64,000 nt of DNA, from the NCBI GenBank assembly GCA_040274765.1, contig JBEMAY010000005.1, positions 1 to 64,000 on the forward strand. Direction: 5' to 3'. The DNA comes from Psychrobacillus sp040274765 (GTDB lineage Bacteria > Bacillota > Bacilli > Bacillales_A > Planococcaceae). A program made the translations under genes and the position numbers. A model generated the notes under the pieces. The model did no database searches. It was not told the DNA's origin and worked only from the letters and a program-made list of their open reading frames with translations. Below are positions 18,836 to 27,334 of this stretch, piece by piece (the first letter of the stretch is position 1; the number at the start of each line of letters is the position of its first letter).

Positions 18836-19597
18836 GTGGGAAGAATTATTGCAATAGCCAACCAAAAAGGTGGTGTAGGTAAAACTACTACATCCGTTAA
18901 CTTAAGTGCCTGTCTTGCATACTTAGGAAAGAAGGTTTTACTGGTAGATATTGATCCCCAGGGAAATGCTTCTAGTGGTGTTGGTGTCAATAAAGGCGAT
19001 GTAAATCAATGTATATATGATGTATTAATAGATGATGTAAGTGTAAAAGAGACAATTTTAGAAACTAAAGTGGAAAACTTACATATAGTTCCTGCAACCA
19101 TTTCATTAGCTGGTGCTGAAATTGAACTAGTATCTACCATTTCAAGAGAGGTGCGACTAAAAAAAGCCTTGCAGGAAGTACAAGCTAACTATGAATATAT
19201 TATAATAGACTGTCCTCCTTCGTTAGGTCTCTTAACGATAAATTCTCTTACTGCTGCTGATGCTATTATCATCCCTGTTCAGTGTGAATTTTATGCTTTG
19301 GAAGGATTAAGCCAGTTATTGAGTACCATCCGATTGGTACAAAAACATTTAAATAAAACACTAGCAATTGATGGAGTCTTATTAACGATGTTTGATGCAA
19401 GAACAAATCTTGGCATACAAGTAATAGAGGAAGTTAAAAAATACTTCCAAGACAAAGTTTACAAATCGATTATTCCGCGAAATGTTCGTTTAAGTGAAGC
19501 ACCTAGTCATGGGGAACCGATAATTATTTATGATCCAAAATCTCGAGGAGCCGAAGTATATTTAGAACTTGCGAAGGAAGTGATTCGTCATGGCTAA
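18836..19597 (+). CDS. soj: Chromosome partitioning ATPase Soj (ParA)
   Basis: 253 aa from the GTG at 18836 (MGRIIAIANQKGG), equal in length to B. subtilis Soj; in-frame upstream starts at 18803 and 18818 would add 11 or 6 residues with less typical sequence. The deviant Walker A is KGGVGKTTT near residues 10-18, with DIDPQGNAS as motif A' and IIIDCPPSLG as Walker B. It regulates DnaA activity and assists origin segregation with ParB. Its end overlaps parB by 8 nt. Confidence 0.97.
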   Translation: MGRIIAIANQKGGVGKTTTSVNLSACLAYLGKKVLLVDIDPQGNASSGVGVNKGDVNQCIYDVLIDDVSVKETILETKVENLHIVPATISLAGAEIELVSTISREVRLKKALQEVQANYEYIIIDCPPSLGLLTINSLTAADAIIIPVQCEFYALEGLSQLLSTIRLVQKHLNKTLAIDGVLLTMFDARTNLGIQVIEEVKKYFQDKVYKSIIPRNVRLSEAPSHGEPIIIYDPKSRGAEVYLELAKEVIRHG

Positions 19598-20432
19598 AGG
19601 ACTTGGAAAGGGGATAAATGCTCTTTTTCCTGGAGAAGATACGATGCCAGAAGAAAAAGTAGAACAAATTAGTATTGTTGATATTAAGCCAAATCCTTAT
19701 CAACCAAGGAAAATATTTGACGACGAGGCATTAAAAGAGTTATCCGAGTCTATAAAAGAACATGGAGTACTACAACCAATTATCGTACGAAAAAAGGGTT
19801 CCAAGTTTGAAATAGTCGTTGGAGAACGTAGATATAGAGCTTCTAAAAAGGCCCATTTAGATGAGATTCCAGCAGTAGTTCGTGAGTTAAACGATCAGCA
19901 AATGATGGAACTTGCTATTTTAGAAAATCTACAAAGAGAAGATTTAACGCCGATCGAAGAAGCCGAGGCTTACCAAAACCTGATGGAGACACTTGGACTA
20001 ACCCAGGAACAATTAGCATTCAGACTTGGCAAAAGCCGACCTCATATTGCAAACCATATTCGTTTACTCTCACTACCCGACGTGGTTAGAAACGCAGTAT
20101 CTGAAGGAAAATTATCCATGGGGCATGGGAAGGCATTATTAGGATTAAAAAAGAAAAATACAATCCCTCTCATTATGCAAAAAACAATAAAAGAAAATCT
20201 AAATGTTAGACAGCTAGAAGCTTTAGTTCAACGACTAAACGAAAATGTTCCACGTGAAACAAAAAAAGTAGAAAAAGATATCTTTACTTTAGAAAAAGAA
20301 TCGGAACTAAGAGACCTTTTTGGTACCGCTGTAAAGATTACTAAAAACAGCGAAAAAGAAAAAGGGAAGATAGAGATAGAGTTTTATTCAAAAGATGACT
20401 TAGAAAGAATTTTGAAATTATTAGAGGATTAG
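19590..20432 (+). CDS. parB: Chromosome partitioning protein ParB (Spo0J)
   Basis: 280 aa. The N-terminal segment MAKGLGKGINALFP is the ParA-stimulating peptide. The CTPase fold contains GERRYRA and ENLQREDLTPIEEA, and the HTH LGKSRPHIANHIRLL reads parS. ParB loads SMC condensin at parS and segregates the origin. The gene carries a perfect parS site within its own 3' part, as in B. subtilis. Confidence 0.98.
   Translation: MAKGLGKGINALFPGEDTMPEEKVEQISIVDIKPNPYQPRKIFDDEALKELSESIKEHGVLQPIIVRKKGSKFEIVVGERRYRASKKAHLDEIPAVVRELNDQQMMELAILENLQREDLTPIEEAEAYQNLMETLGLTQEQLAFRLGKSRPHIANHIRLLSLPDVVRNAVSEGKLSMGHGKALLGLKKKNTIPLIMQKTIKENLNVRQLEALVQRLNENVPRETKKVEKDIFTLEKESELRDLFGTAVKITKNSEKEKGKIEIEFYSKDDLERILKLLED
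20246..20261. promoter_or_regulatory. parS: parS site within parB
   Basis: TGTTCCACGTGAAACA is a perfect match to the consensus parS palindrome. It encodes the Asn-Val-Pro-Arg-Glu-Thr stretch of ParB. Confidence 0.95.
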
Positions 20433-20497
20433 ACATGACCTATTTCTAGGACAACCTAGAGATAGGTTATATTTTTAGGGAGAGAAGAGGATAGGGT

Positions 20498-21196
20498 ATG
20501 GTGTTACTTGGTACATTAGTAAATGCCCTTCTGATCATAGTCGGGGCATTAATCGGAAGACTTTTAAAGGACATTCCAAAGAATATGAAAAAAACTGTAA
20601 TGTATGCGATTGGTATAGTAGTTATGGTTATGGGTATTCAAATGGGATTAGAAAGTAGTAATTTTGTTATCATCATTATCTGCATAGTACTAGGTGCTGT
20701 AGTAGGTGAGTGGATAGATATAGACAAGTGGATCAATCGGTTAGGGCAAGTGGTAGAAGAAAAGTTTGGTTCAAAAAAACAAAAAGATAGTATTGCTCAA
20801 GGCTTTGTGACAAGTACACTAATATTTGTTATAGGTGCTATGGGAATATTGGGAGCTTTAAATAGTGGTCTACAAAATGATCATGAACTTTTAATCAGCA
20901 AAGGAATCATTGATGGATTTACTTCTATTATACTTTCAGCTACTTTAGGAATAGGTGTTATTTTCTCCGCTTTTCCGGTTGCAATCTACCAAGGATTAAT
21001 TGCATTGTTAGCTACACAAATCACAATGTTAGTACCAGAAGCTGCACTTGAAATGTTTCTTCAAGAAATGACAGCTGCTGGGGGAATTATGATTATTGGC
21101 ATTGGGATGAATTTAATAGGGTTAACTAAAATTAGAGTAGCCAATCTATTACCATCTTTATTATTTGTAGGAATTGTAGTGGCTTTTACTTTTTAA
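20498..21196 (+). CDS. DUF554 family membrane protein
   Basis: 232 aa, about seven hydrophobic segments. The start MVLLGTLVNALLIIVGALIG and the GAVVGEWIDID motif identify the DUF554 (YdfK-like) family, whose function is not established. The ATG at 20498 has GGGAGAGAAGAGG upstream. Its last 36 nt overlap the convergent yyaC gene. Not found at this place in B. subtilis, so it may be a lineage-specific insertion. Confidence 0.85.
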   Translation: MVLLGTLVNALLIIVGALIGRLLKDIPKNMKKTVMYAIGIVVMVMGIQMGLESSNFVIIIICIVLGAVVGEWIDIDKWINRLGQVVEEKFGSKKQKDSIAQGFVTSTLIFVIGAMGILGALNSGLQNDHELLISKGIIDGFTSIILSATLGIGVIFSAFPVAIYQGLIALLATQITMLVPEAALEMFLQEMTAAGGIMIIGIGMNLIGLTKIRVANLLPSLLFVGIVVAFTF

Positions 21197-21748
21197 GCTA
21201 TATCTATGCCACGCAAGAAGTAGAGACCGAGAAATTACTTTTCCCATTTCAAAAGTAAGATTCAAGCGGGTACTTTGTAATACATTATATTCCATGAAGC
21301 CACCTATGTTAACGATCGCTTTAATAGATACCTCGCCAATGGGGGGTAAATCTTTCTTTACTGCCTTCCCTGGATAGAGAGGTCCTGGATGTATAATAAT
21401 TTCTCCAATATTATTCGCATTTCCTAAGCATGCATCAATAGCAATAACGAAGGGCTTCTCTACAGAGTTATAAAGTTCATTGGTAGTTTCCTCAAGATTC
21501 AACGCATGGAGTGGCCTGTCCAATGTTCCTACTATTTCAAAGGGAAAAGAATTCAGCTGAGTTAAAAATGAACCAGTCATTGGCCCTAAAGCATCGCCTG
21601 TTGAACGGTCTGTGCCAATGCAACAAAATACAAGGTTTTCATGATTAAAAGGTATATACTCTAAAAAGTAATTGCTTAATCGCCAAATAACTCCTGTTTC
21701 TTTATAATAGATAGTAGACGTTTGGGGAGCAGAGTTAATTTTATTCAT
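21161..21748 (-). CDS. yyaC: Spore protease-like protein YyaC
   Basis: 195 aa, DUF1256 family. The core VFCCIGTDRSTGDALGPMTG, AIDACLG and the C-terminal GGFMEYNVLQSTRLN are diagnostic. The family is structurally related to the germination protease GPR/HybD fold and is confined to spore formers; expression during sporulation is known for B. subtilis, but the substrate is unclear. It lies on the minus strand, converging with and overlapping DUF554 by 36 nt, and divergent from the MscS gene with a 33-nt gap. Confidence 0.93.
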   Translation of the reverse strand: MNKINSAPQTSTIYYKETGVIWRLSNYFLEYIPFNHENLVFCCIGTDRSTGDALGPMTGSFLTQLNSFPFEIVGTLDRPLHALNLEETTNELYNSVEKPFVIAIDACLGNANNIGEIIIHPGPLYPGKAVKKDLPPIGEVSIKAIVNIGGFMEYNVLQSTRLNLTFEMGKVISRSLLLAWHRYSLKSKSHYNSYK

Positions 21749-21781
21749 ATATAAACTCGCTTTCTTTTTTAAAATTAGTAT

Positions 21782-22678
21782 ATGCGTAGTAGAAAATATT
21801 TATTCAGTGAGGGGGAGATTACAATCAATGCTTTTTATAAAAAAATAGAAGCATATATGCTAAATGAAGTGAACTGGATAGAACTAGGTAAATCTTTTCT
21901 TGAGATTATCTTTATCTTTATATTGGCAGCTATCGTGATCAAAGCAGGTAAATCCATTATTCGAAGAGTGTTTGCTGTTAGATTAAAAGGACCTTTAAGA
22001 TATTCAGAAAGAAGACATAATACCCTTATTAAGTTATTAGAGAATATTCTTACCTATGCTGTATATTTCACAGTTATTGTGGCAGTGTTATCAAAATTTG
22101 GAATTGAAGTTGGAGGAATCATCGCAGGCGCGGGGATACTAGGTTTAGCAATAGGATTTGGTGCACAAAGCTTAGTTAAGGATGTTATTACAGGTTTCTT
22201 CATTGTATTTGAGGATCAATTTGCTGTCGGAGATGAAGTACAAATTGGAACATCTAGAGGTGTAGTAGAAGAAATAGGTCTGCGTACAACTAAAGTGCGA
22301 AGTTATATAGGGGAATTGTTTATCATACCGAATGGCACTATATCTAATGTCGTTAACTATTCTGTATTCAATACTATTGTCACCATTGACATTAAGGTGT
22401 CATATGAATCCGATATAGACGCAGTAGAGAATATGTTAGAAGGCTTTTTAAAAAATTTAGATGCTAAATATGAAGAGCTCGTTAAGGTTCCTGAAATTTT
22501 AGGGGTACAGGAAATATCTTCGGATGACTTAGTCCTTAGAATTGGAGTTGAAACAATACCTATGATGCAGGATGATATTGCGAGGAGGATAAGAAGAGAC
22601 CTCAAAGAATTTTTAGAACAATCCGGCGTAGACATTCCATATCCAATTGTTGTACGGAATGCGAATAATAATGGGTAG
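21782..22678 (+). CDS. MscS-family small-conductance mechanosensitive channel
   Basis: 298 aa as read from the ATG at 21782. Three transmembrane segments precede the pore helix (GGIIAGAGILGLAIGFGAQSLVKD), followed by the cytoplasmic MscS beta domain (FAVGDEVQIGTSRGVVEEIGLRTT). It would release solutes on hypo-osmotic shock. The start is unsettled: a strong GAGGGGGAG site lies at 21808-21816, followed in frame only by ATT/ATC codons, while the next ATG is 21857. The similar family YkuT/YfkC is the alternative name space; no symbol is assigned. Confidence 0.88.
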   Translation: MRSRKYLFSEGEITINAFYKKIEAYMLNEVNWIELGKSFLEIIFIFILAAIVIKAGKSIIRRVFAVRLKGPLRYSERRHNTLIKLLENILTYAVYFTVIVAVLSKFGIEVGGIIAGAGILGLAIGFGAQSLVKDVITGFFIVFEDQFAVGDEVQIGTSRGVVEEIGLRTTKVRSYIGELFIIPNGTISNVVNYSVFNTIVTIDIKVSYESDIDAVENMLEGFLKNLDAKYEELVKVPEILGVQEISSDDLVLRIGVETIPMMQDDIARRIRRDLKEFLEQSGVDIPYPIVVRNANNNG

Positions 22679-22688
22679 GTGAGAGAAT

Positions 22689-22889
22689 ATGGAACGAAAA
22701 AAATTTCAGCTAAATGACATTGTAGAGATGAAGAAACAACATCCTTGTGGAACGAATCGGTGGAAGATAATCCGAATAGGGGCAGATATCCGGATAAAAT
22801 GTGAAGGCTGTCAGCATAGTGTCATGATTCCTCGTATAGAATTCGAGAAAAAAATGAAAAAAGTATTAGTTCAAGCTGAGGCAGAGTAA
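22689..22889 (+). CDS. yyzM: DUF951 family protein YyzM
   Basis: 66 aa with the DUF951 pattern: NDIVEMKKQHPCGTNRWKI, then RIKCEGCQHSVMIPR. The two Cys groups (Cys in HPCG and CEGC) suggest metal or nucleic-acid binding, but function is unknown. It is 10 nt after the MscS gene and upstream of ychF, the conserved order in Bacillales. Confidence 0.92.
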   Translation: MERKKFQLNDIVEMKKQHPCGTNRWKIIRIGADIRIKCEGCQHSVMIPRIEFEKKMKKVLVQAEAE

Positions 22890-22973
22890 AGATAGACTTT
22901 TATCATTAAAATCAATATAATAAACAGGTTAAAAGGAAACGTTTAGTAAGAAAATTGAAGGGTTGTGACATAT

Positions 22974-24074
22974 ATGGCATTAACAGCAGGAATTGTCGGA
23001 TTACCAAATGTAGGTAAATCCACGTTATTTAATGCAATAACAAAAGCAGGGGCATTGGCTGCAAACTATCCATTTGCAACAATAGATCCTAACGTAGGAA
23101 TTGTGGAAGTACCAGATGCTCGTTTAGATAAACTAACGGAACTAGTAGTACCAAAGAAAACAGTGCCAACAGCATTTGAATTTACGGATATTGCAGGAAT
23201 TGTAGCAGGAGCAAGTAAAGGGGAAGGACTTGGTAACAAATTTCTTGCTCACATTCGTGAGGTAGATGCAATTTGTCAGGTTGTAAGATGTTTCCAAGAT
23301 GAAAATATAACACACGTTGCAGGTAAAGTAGACCCAATATCTGACATAGAAGTAATTAATTTGGAGTTAATTTTAGCTGATTTAGAAAGTGTTGATAAGC
23401 GTTTAGCTCGAGTAGCTAAAATGGCTAAACAAAAAGATAAAGATGCTATGGTAGAAGAACCAATACTAACTCGTTTAAAAGAAGCCTTTGAAGAAGGAAA
23501 GCCAGGTCGTTCTGTAGAGTTTACAGAAGATGAGCTTCGTGTTGTTAAAGGTCTACATTTGTTAACGATTAAACCGATGCTTTATGTAGCAAATGTATCT
23601 GAGGATGACATTATGGAATCAGAGGATAATGAGTACGTTCAAAAAGTGCGTGCATTTGCTGCAGAAGAAGGCGCGCAGGTTATTGTAGTATGCGCCAAAA
23701 TCGAAGAAGAAATGGCTGCTTTAGAGGACGATGAAAAACAAATGTTCTTGGAAGAGTTAGGTATTCAAGAATCTGGTTTAGATCAGCTTATCAAAGCATC
23801 ATATTCCTTACTTGGACTAGCTACTTACTTTACAGCAGGAGTGCAAGAAGTTCGTGCTTGGACATTCCGTAAGGGTATGAAAGCTCCTCAATGTGCGGGT
23901 GTCATTCACTCCGACTTTGAAAAAGGATTTATCCGTGCTGAGACGGTTGCTTATGACGATTTAGTAGAAGCAGGTTCCATGTCTGCTGCTAAAGAAGCAG
24001 GTAAGGTCCGTTTAGAAGGTAAAGAATATATTGTACAAGACGGCGATGTTATGTTGTTCCGTTTCAACGTTTAA
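22974..24074 (+). CDS. ychF: Redox-regulated ATPase YchF
   Basis: 366 aa from the ATG at 22974 (MALTAGIVGLPNVGKST), with GAAGGG 10 nt upstream; a GTG at 22965 would place the ribosome site too close. OBG-like P-loop protein with GLPNVGKST and DIAGIVAGASKGEGLGNKFL, and a C-terminal TGS domain. YchF prefers ATP over GTP and binds ribosomes; roles in stress response are reported in other bacteria. B. subtilis YchF (YyaF) is also 366 aa. Confidence 0.97.
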   Translation: MALTAGIVGLPNVGKSTLFNAITKAGALAANYPFATIDPNVGIVEVPDARLDKLTELVVPKKTVPTAFEFTDIAGIVAGASKGEGLGNKFLAHIREVDAICQVVRCFQDENITHVAGKVDPISDIEVINLELILADLESVDKRLARVAKMAKQKDKDAMVEEPILTRLKEAFEEGKPGRSVEFTEDELRVVKGLHLLTIKPMLYVANVSEDDIMESEDNEYVQKVRAFAAEEGAQVIVVCAKIEEEMAALEDDEKQMFLEELGIQESGLDQLIKASYSLLGLATYFTAGVQEVRAWTFRKGMKAPQCAGVIHSDFEKGFIRAETVAYDDLVEAGSMSAAKEAGKVRLEGKEYIVQDGDVMLFRFNV

Positions 24075-24079
24075 TAACT

Positions 24080-24115
24080 AAAGACCGATTTGCATTATGC
24101 AGACCGGTCTTTTTT
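24080..24115. terminator. Bidirectional terminator between ychF and DUF3267
   Basis: The arms AAAGACCG and CGGTCTTT pair, with TTTTTT after the right arm and A-rich sequence before the left. It lies after ychF and overlaps the 3' end of the convergent DUF3267 gene. Confidence 0.75.
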
Positions 24116-24658
24116 AATTACATATAATTTTGGAAGAGTTGGATCATCTTTTATTAAACTATCATTAGGAATTTTCCTTAGCTCTTTATACATAGCAAAG
24201 TCTCCGGCAGCACCAGCTATAAGCCAAGCACCTAGTAAAACTAAAATAGGAGATTCTATCATGTAACCTATTACAACTGGCAGCATTCCCGTCATCCAAA
24301 ATGGGAGCAGTAATGCCTTTTTCATCGATCGATTGGGAATAGGGAGGGAGGTAGTTGCATAAGCAACCCCTAATTTAAGATTCACACCATAGTCCATTTT
24401 GTTCCACGGGACCTTACCGAACAACCAAAAGCCAAGCAGATGGAATGCTTCGTGTAACACTATTAAAAGTATAAAACCAAGGAATGTTAATAAAAGTCCT
24501 AAAAGAGTTATGTTTATTTCATATTCTCTATAGATAAAACCATATAAAACTAAACCTAATATAGAAAATAAAATAGTCATCCATAGGCTATGCCAAGCTA
24601 CCTTCTTTATATCAATTTCGATAGTAGAAAGAATCGACTCGTTTTTTTCCATCCTCAT
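24095..24658 (-). CDS. DUF3267 membrane zinc-metalloprotease-like protein
   Basis: 187 aa with four to five membrane segments and an intramembrane HExxH motif (LHEAFHLLGF, about residue 68-77), the mark of the DUF3267 zincin family. The N-terminal 15 residues are cytosolic and charged. The substrate and role are unknown. It is a minus-strand gene wedged between ychF and rpsF, and its stop lies inside the shared terminator. Confidence 0.87.
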   Translation of the reverse strand: MRMEKNESILSTIEIDIKKVAWHSLWMTILFSILGLVLYGFIYREYEINITLLGLLLTFLGFILLIVLHEAFHLLGFWLFGKVPWNKMDYGVNLKLGVAYATTSLPIPNRSMKKALLLPFWMTGMLPVVIGYMIESPILVLLGAWLIAGAAGDFAMYKELRKIPNDSLIKDDPTLPKLYVIKKDRSA

Positions 24659-24708
24659 TCCTCCTTTCCACGATTATAGACAAATATTTGAAATAAGACA
24701 ATCAATCC

Positions 24709-24737
24709 TTGATATAAGTAAAAGTGTATGATACAAT
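24709..24737 (+). promoter_or_regulatory. Promoter of rpsF-ssb-rpsR
   Basis: TTGATA, a 17-nt spacer and TACAAT. It lies 82 nt upstream of the rpsF start, leaving a leader long enough for autoregulation. Confidence 0.75.
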
Positions 24738-24739
24738 AA

Positions 24740-24810
24740 ACCGATGTGAGTAATAGCATTACTTGCTCCTTGTCGGCTGACCACAGTTCGACCAAAGACC
24801 ATAGGGAGGT
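24740..24810 (+). promoter_or_regulatory. Candidate S6:S18 autoregulatory leader
   Basis: The rpsF leader contains short pairable segments (TTGTCGG with a downstream CGAC, and CTGACCAC) and C-rich bulges. Bacterial rpsF leaders commonly carry a site where the S6:S18 complex binds and represses translation. The match here is by position and general form only. Confidence 0.3.
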
Positions 24811-24818
24811 GTAAATAG

Positions 24819-25109
24819 ATGAGAAAGTACGAATTAATGTACATTATCCAACCAGCAATCGAAGAAGATGCGAAGAAAGCTCTAGTTGAGCGTTTCAACG
24901 AAATCTTAACTTCAAATGGTGCTGAGATCATCGAAGCTAAAGAGTGGGGTAAACGCCGCTTAGCGTACGAAATCAATGACTTACGTGAAGGTTTCTACCA
25001 AATCGTTAAAGTAAACGCTGATTCTCAAGCAATCGATGAATACATTCGTTTAGCTAACATCAATGAAGACATTATCCGTCACATTGCTGTTCGTATGGAC
25101 GATAAATAA
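24819..25109 (+). CDS. rpsF: 30S ribosomal protein S6
   Basis: 96 aa. Begins MRKYELMYIIQPAIEEDAKK and contains WGKRRLAYEINDLREGFYQI, both characteristic of S6. It binds the 30S platform together with S18. GGGAGGTG lies upstream of the ATG. First gene of the rpsF-ssb-rpsR operon. Confidence 0.98.
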   Translation: MRKYELMYIIQPAIEEDAKKALVERFNEILTSNGAEIIEAKEWGKRRLAYEINDLREGFYQIVKVNADSQAIDEYIRLANINEDIIRHIAVRMDDK

Positions 25110-25152
25110 TAACAATCGACGATGAATGCTGAACGAGGGAGGTTATTAACTG

Positions 25153-25650
25153 ATGATTAACCGTGTCGTATTAGTTGGAAGACTAACAAAAGATCCGGAA
25201 CTTCGATATACACCGAGCGGAGTAGCAATGGCTAGATTTACACTTGCTGTAAATCGTACATTCTCTAATCAACAAGGTGAAAGAGAAGCTGATTTTATCA
25301 ACTGTGTCGTCTGGAGAAAACAAGCAGAAAACACAGCCAATTTCTTGAAAAAAGGAAGTTTGGCAGGTGTAGAAGGCAGAATTCAGACGGGTAGTTATGA
25401 AGGACAAGATGGTAAGCGTGTATATACGACGGATGTTGTCGCAGACAGCGTTCAGTTCTTAGAACCACGTGGAGGCTCTGGTGATCGTGGCCAAGGTGGA
25501 CAATCATATGGTGGCGGACAACAGAATTCTAATCCAACATATCAGCAAAACCAACCAATGAATCAGCAAAACTATACTCGTGTAGATGAAGATCCATTTG
25601 GAAATAGTAGCGGTCCGATAGAAGTATCGGATGACGACCTACCATTCTAA
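25153..25650 (+). CDS. ssb: Single-stranded DNA-binding protein
   Basis: 165 aa. The OB fold occupies about residues 1-105 (MINRVVLVGRLTKDPELRYT; ADFINCVVWRKQAENTANFL). A Gly/Gln/Asn-rich flexible linker follows, ending in the acidic tip VSDDDLPF that recruits partner proteins. Essential SSB of replication and repair. Lies between rpsF and rpsR, a conserved arrangement linking ribosome and replication genes. Confidence 0.98.
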   Translation: MINRVVLVGRLTKDPELRYTPSGVAMARFTLAVNRTFSNQQGEREADFINCVVWRKQAENTANFLKKGSLAGVEGRIQTGSYEGQDGKRVYTTDVVADSVQFLEPRGGSGDRGQGGQSYGGGQQNSNPTYQQNQPMNQQNYTRVDEDPFGNSSGPIEVSDDDLPF

Positions 25651-25696
25651 AATTTTCTTACACGTTTTACTTTAATCGAAAAGGAGGCAACCTATT

Positions 25697-25933
25697 ATGG
25701 CACCACGTCGCGGAGGCAAAAGACGCCGTAAAGTTTGTTACTTCACTGCTAACAACATCACACACATCGATTATAAAGATGTAGATTTGTTGAAAAAATT
25801 CGTGTCAGAACGTGGAAAAATTCTTCCACGTCGTGTGACAGGAACTAGCGCGAAGTACCAACGTAAGTTAACACGAGCTATCAAAGTATCTCGTATCATG
25901 GCTTTACTACCATTCTCTTCTGAAGAGAGATAA
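25697..25933 (+). CDS. rpsR: 30S ribosomal protein S18
   Basis: 78 aa, basic, with RGGKRRRKVCYFTANNITHIDYKD and GKILPRRVTGTSAKYQRKL. The Cys in KVCYF is a zinc-independent single Cys. S18 pairs with S6 in the 30S subunit. AAGGAGG precedes the ATG. A strong terminator ends the operon. Confidence 0.98.
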   Translation: MAPRRGGKRRRKVCYFTANNITHIDYKDVDLLKKFVSERGKILPRRVTGTSAKYQRKLTRAIKVSRIMALLPFSSEER

Positions 25934-25944
25934 GTATATATAGG

Positions 25945-25971
25945 AAAGACCGGGAAACCGGTCTTTTTTTT
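25945..25971 (+). terminator. Terminator of rpsF-ssb-rpsR
   Basis: Perfect 9-bp stem AAAGACCGG / CCGGTCTTT with a GAAA-type loop and a run of T. Confidence 0.92.
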
Positions 25972-25972
25972 A

Positions 25973-26195
25973 TTGACTTTATTATGGGAAGACTAGGCAT
26001 AACGATATTAATCATTTAGTTTTAAGCGGGATGATCAAACTAGTTAGAGGTATTGAATGTTTACGGAATAACTCTTACGAACTAACAGGCATATGAAGTG
26101 TGAAGGGCAGGCTACGGAAGCTTTTAATCATCCGAGGACCTCTAGATAGAAATTGATGCTTTTACTAGTTGAAAAGCATATATTTATCTTATTTT
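25973..26195 (+). ncRNA. Gene-free stretch; candidate structured RNA
   Basis: From 25934 to 26380 no gene is visible. Within it, GATGAT (about 26031) can pair with ATCATC (about 26128), and AGAGGT (about 26046) with ACCTCT (about 26138), which cross as in a pseudoknot. A hairpin ATGCTTTT / AAAAGCAT at 26156-26179 is followed by T-rich sequence and could end a short transcript. A TTGACT lies at 25973 but its -10 is poor. No known RNA family is recognised. Confidence 0.25.
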
Positions 26196-26380
26196 TCATT
26201 TTTTATTCGTATATTAAAATAAGATAGGAATTATGAATTTGAATCGAATATTATAAAACAAACCATTTTCTCAAACCTTCCATCTAACTTTTTACTACAT
26301 TAGTACGGTGACGAGTAATTTTAGTTGTATTGCAAAATCTGTTACAATGGATAGATGATTATAAAAAAGGAAGGTCGATC

Positions 26381-27322
26381 ATGCAAAAGAATCAGTCAAG
26401 CTATTTAACGTTTGGATCTTTAATGATTGCACTATTTGCTATTTTGATAGCAATGTCCGTGTATGTTCCAATTCTAACAATTATCACATCCCTGATAGCA
26501 CCTTTACCTATAGCTTGGTACAGTGCCAAGTTTGAAAGAAAAGAGTCATTACTTGTTACAGTTGTAGCAGTTATTATAACTTTTATTATTGGAGGTATAG
26601 TTGGGATTACCCTTGGATTAATAGTAGGCCCAGTTGGTTTTCTAATAGGAGATTCTTTACGAAGAAAGCAGACAAAACTATATATGCTAATGGCCACAGG
26701 AATATATGTACTACTCATGACAGCGGCTCAGTATATAGTTTCTATCTTAGTATTAAATATTAACCTCCTAGAGCAGTTTTTAGAGGGTATTAAAATAACC
26801 TATGAACAATTCGGTAATTTACTGGAATCAGCTAATCAAAAACCAGAAACCTATGATGAGATGGTTAGGCAGTTTTTAATGGTCCTAGAAGCCTTAATGC
26901 CAACATACTTCATTTTTCTTATGTTTATAACAGCTTTTATTTATATTGCTGTTAACTTACCTATATTAAAGAAGTTAAAAGTACCGGTTCCAAAATTTCC
27001 TAAATACATGTATTTTAAATTACCTAAAGCGGTGTTGTGGTATTATTTAGTTGTAGCTATTTTATCCTTAGTCACTACATTTGAGGTAGGTACCTTTAGC
27101 TATATGCTCATCATAAATGCTACATTCATTTTAAGGGCATTATTATTCTTACAAGGTGTATCCCTAATTCAGTATTATTTTCATATTCAGGGTTGGCCAA
27201 AATGGAGTGCTTTTTTAGCTACCTTCTTAGCGATTCCGCTTTATACGTTTACCATAATCCTAGGTGTATTAGATTTAGGATTTAATTTGCGAGCCTATTT
27301 AAAAGACAGATATAAGAAATAA
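26381..27322 (+). CDS. yybS: DUF2232 membrane protein YybS
   Basis: 313 aa from the ATG at 26381 (MQKNQSSYLTFGSLMIAL), preceded by AAGGAAGG; an upstream in-frame start at 26330 has no ribosome site. About eight membrane segments. DUF2232/YybS family, function unknown, nearly always directly upstream of gdpP in Bacillales. The 13-nt gap to gdpP suggests one transcript. Confidence 0.92.
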   Translation: MQKNQSSYLTFGSLMIALFAILIAMSVYVPILTIITSLIAPLPIAWYSAKFERKESLLVTVVAVIITFIIGGIVGITLGLIVGPVGFLIGDSLRRKQTKLYMLMATGIYVLLMTAAQYIVSILVLNINLLEQFLEGIKITYEQFGNLLESANQKPETYDEMVRQFLMVLEALMPTYFIFLMFITAFIYIAVNLPILKKLKVPVPKFPKYMYFKLPKAVLWYYLVVAILSLVTTFEVGTFSYMLIINATFILRALLFLQGVSLIQYYFHIQGWPKWSAFLATFLAIPLYTFTIILGVLDLGFNLRAYLKDRYKK

Positions 27323-27334
27323 GGAGCTGATTCA

